DNA of 64,000 nt from Piscinibacterium candidicorallinum (GTDB lineage: Bacteria; Pseudomonadota; Gammaproteobacteria; Burkholderiales; Burkholderiaceae_C). A program made the translations under genes and the position numbers. Numbering within the stretch: the first letter of the stretch is position 1; every line of letters starts with the position of its first letter. The stretch is taken from contig NZ_CP180191.1 of NCBI RefSeq assembly GCF_047549485.1, forward strand, positions 3,658,001-3,722,000, in the 5' to 3' direction. This document shows positions 63,686-64,000 of the stretch, piece after piece. The notes under the pieces were generated by a model. The model did no database searches. It was not told the DNA's origin and saw nothing but the letters and a program-made list of their open reading frames with translations.

Positions 63686-64000
63686 TCAAGTCCCTTGTTC
63701 AAGCACGAGCGAAGCAAGTTGCTCGGATTGCGACACCCGTAGCCCACCTGCGCTGCGCAGGTGAGCGCCCGCTCGCAGCGCCGCCGCGACCGTCTGGACA
63801 TCCACGCCGCGGTACTGGGCCCAGGGGCCGATGAGCACCGGGCGCAACAACTGCACGGCGGCGATCCCGATCGCCTCGCCAATGCGGCGTTCCTGACGGT
63901 CGCCCAGCAGAAAAGACGGACGCACGATGTGCAGGCTGGGCAGGTTGAGGGCCTTGAGCGCCGCTTCCATCTCACCCTTGACGCGGCTGTAGAACACGCG
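63686..64000 (-). CDS. NAD(P)-binding SDR/epimerase-like protein (N-terminus beyond window)
   Basis: The 3' portion, 104 residues, is visible; the frame is open to base 64000, so the Rossmann nucleotide-binding part lies outside. The segment RVFYSRVKGEMEAALKALNL (Tyr-x3-Lys catalytic pair) followed by LHIVRPSFLLGDRQERRIGE and GPWAQYRGVDVQTVAAALRA is characteristic of HTATIP2-like or nucleoside-diphosphate-sugar epimerase-like NAD(P)H-binding proteins. The function is unknown. The stop is at 63686. Confidence 0.82.
   Translation of the reverse strand, partial: RVFYSRVKGEMEAALKALNLPSLHIVRPSFLLGDRQERRIGEAIGIAAVQLLRPVLIGPWAQYRGVDVQTVAAALRAGAHLRSAGGLRVSQSEQLASLVLEQGT

Overview
The window is an ordinary, gene-dense chromosomal segment of a high-GC betaproteobacterium. 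The best fit is Burkholderiales, in the Comamonadaceae/Sphaerotilaceae neighbourhood. This is inferred from gene content and order: lysM-dprA-smg beside def, a tctC-tctB-tctA tripartite transporter, lipB-lipA with a nearby ybeD, a fimT-pilV-pilW-pilX-pilY1-pilE minor pilin operon, a LiuR-type MerR regulator, and priA/rep. No species can be named from sequence alone. I see no rRNA, tRNA, CRISPR array, prophage, insertion sequence or integrase. Both ends cut a gene: an aldo/keto reductase on the left and an NAD(P)-binding protein on the right.

Layout. 1-11 kb is accessory and metabolic: an aldo/keto reductase, a halohydrin-dehalogenase-like SDR, a GFA-fold protein, several secreted or membrane proteins, an AraC regulator, a secreted alpha/beta hydrolase, a tandem YdhR-like protein, an ECF-type sigma factor with a Cys-rich tail, a SEDS-like membrane protein and a Kelch protein. 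11-18 kb holds katG with an OxyR-like upstream region, a hybrid histidine kinase, mobA, a DUF4197 protein and a TlpA-like lipoprotein. 18-27 kb holds tctCBA, an EamA transporter, lipBA, an ABC-2 exporter lying between ybeD and lipBA, and ybeD. 27-35 kb holds small membrane and lipoproteins, a DUF6445 protein, topB and a DUF1501/DUF1800 pair. 35-43 kb holds smg, dprA, a LysM protein, def, a metalloprotease-like lipoprotein and a LytS/LytTR two-component pair. 43-48 kb holds an Ala/Lys-rich secreted protein, an acyltransferase-CdsA-like pair, a DUF4870-like protein, and a LiuR-like regulator divergent from an MBL-fold hydrolase. 48-57 kb holds a degenerate receiver-TPR protein and the minor pilin operon. 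57-64 kb holds rep, a PAS-GGDEF protein and priA.

The most distinctive things seen are these. (1) A dispersed intergenic element of about 50 bp occurs at least six times, always just downstream of a gene and always in the same orientation relative to it, with paired changes in its hairpin arms. (2) The halohydrin-dehalogenase-like SDR keeps the nucleophile-binding motif and halide loop but has Pro at the catalytic Tyr position. (3) A probable relic of a second GFA gene shares the upstream block and start context of the intact copy. (4) A LiuR-type operator sits between a MerR regulator and an MBL hydrolase. (5) The receiver-TPR, CdsA-like and SEDS-like proteins each lack or alter signature residues.
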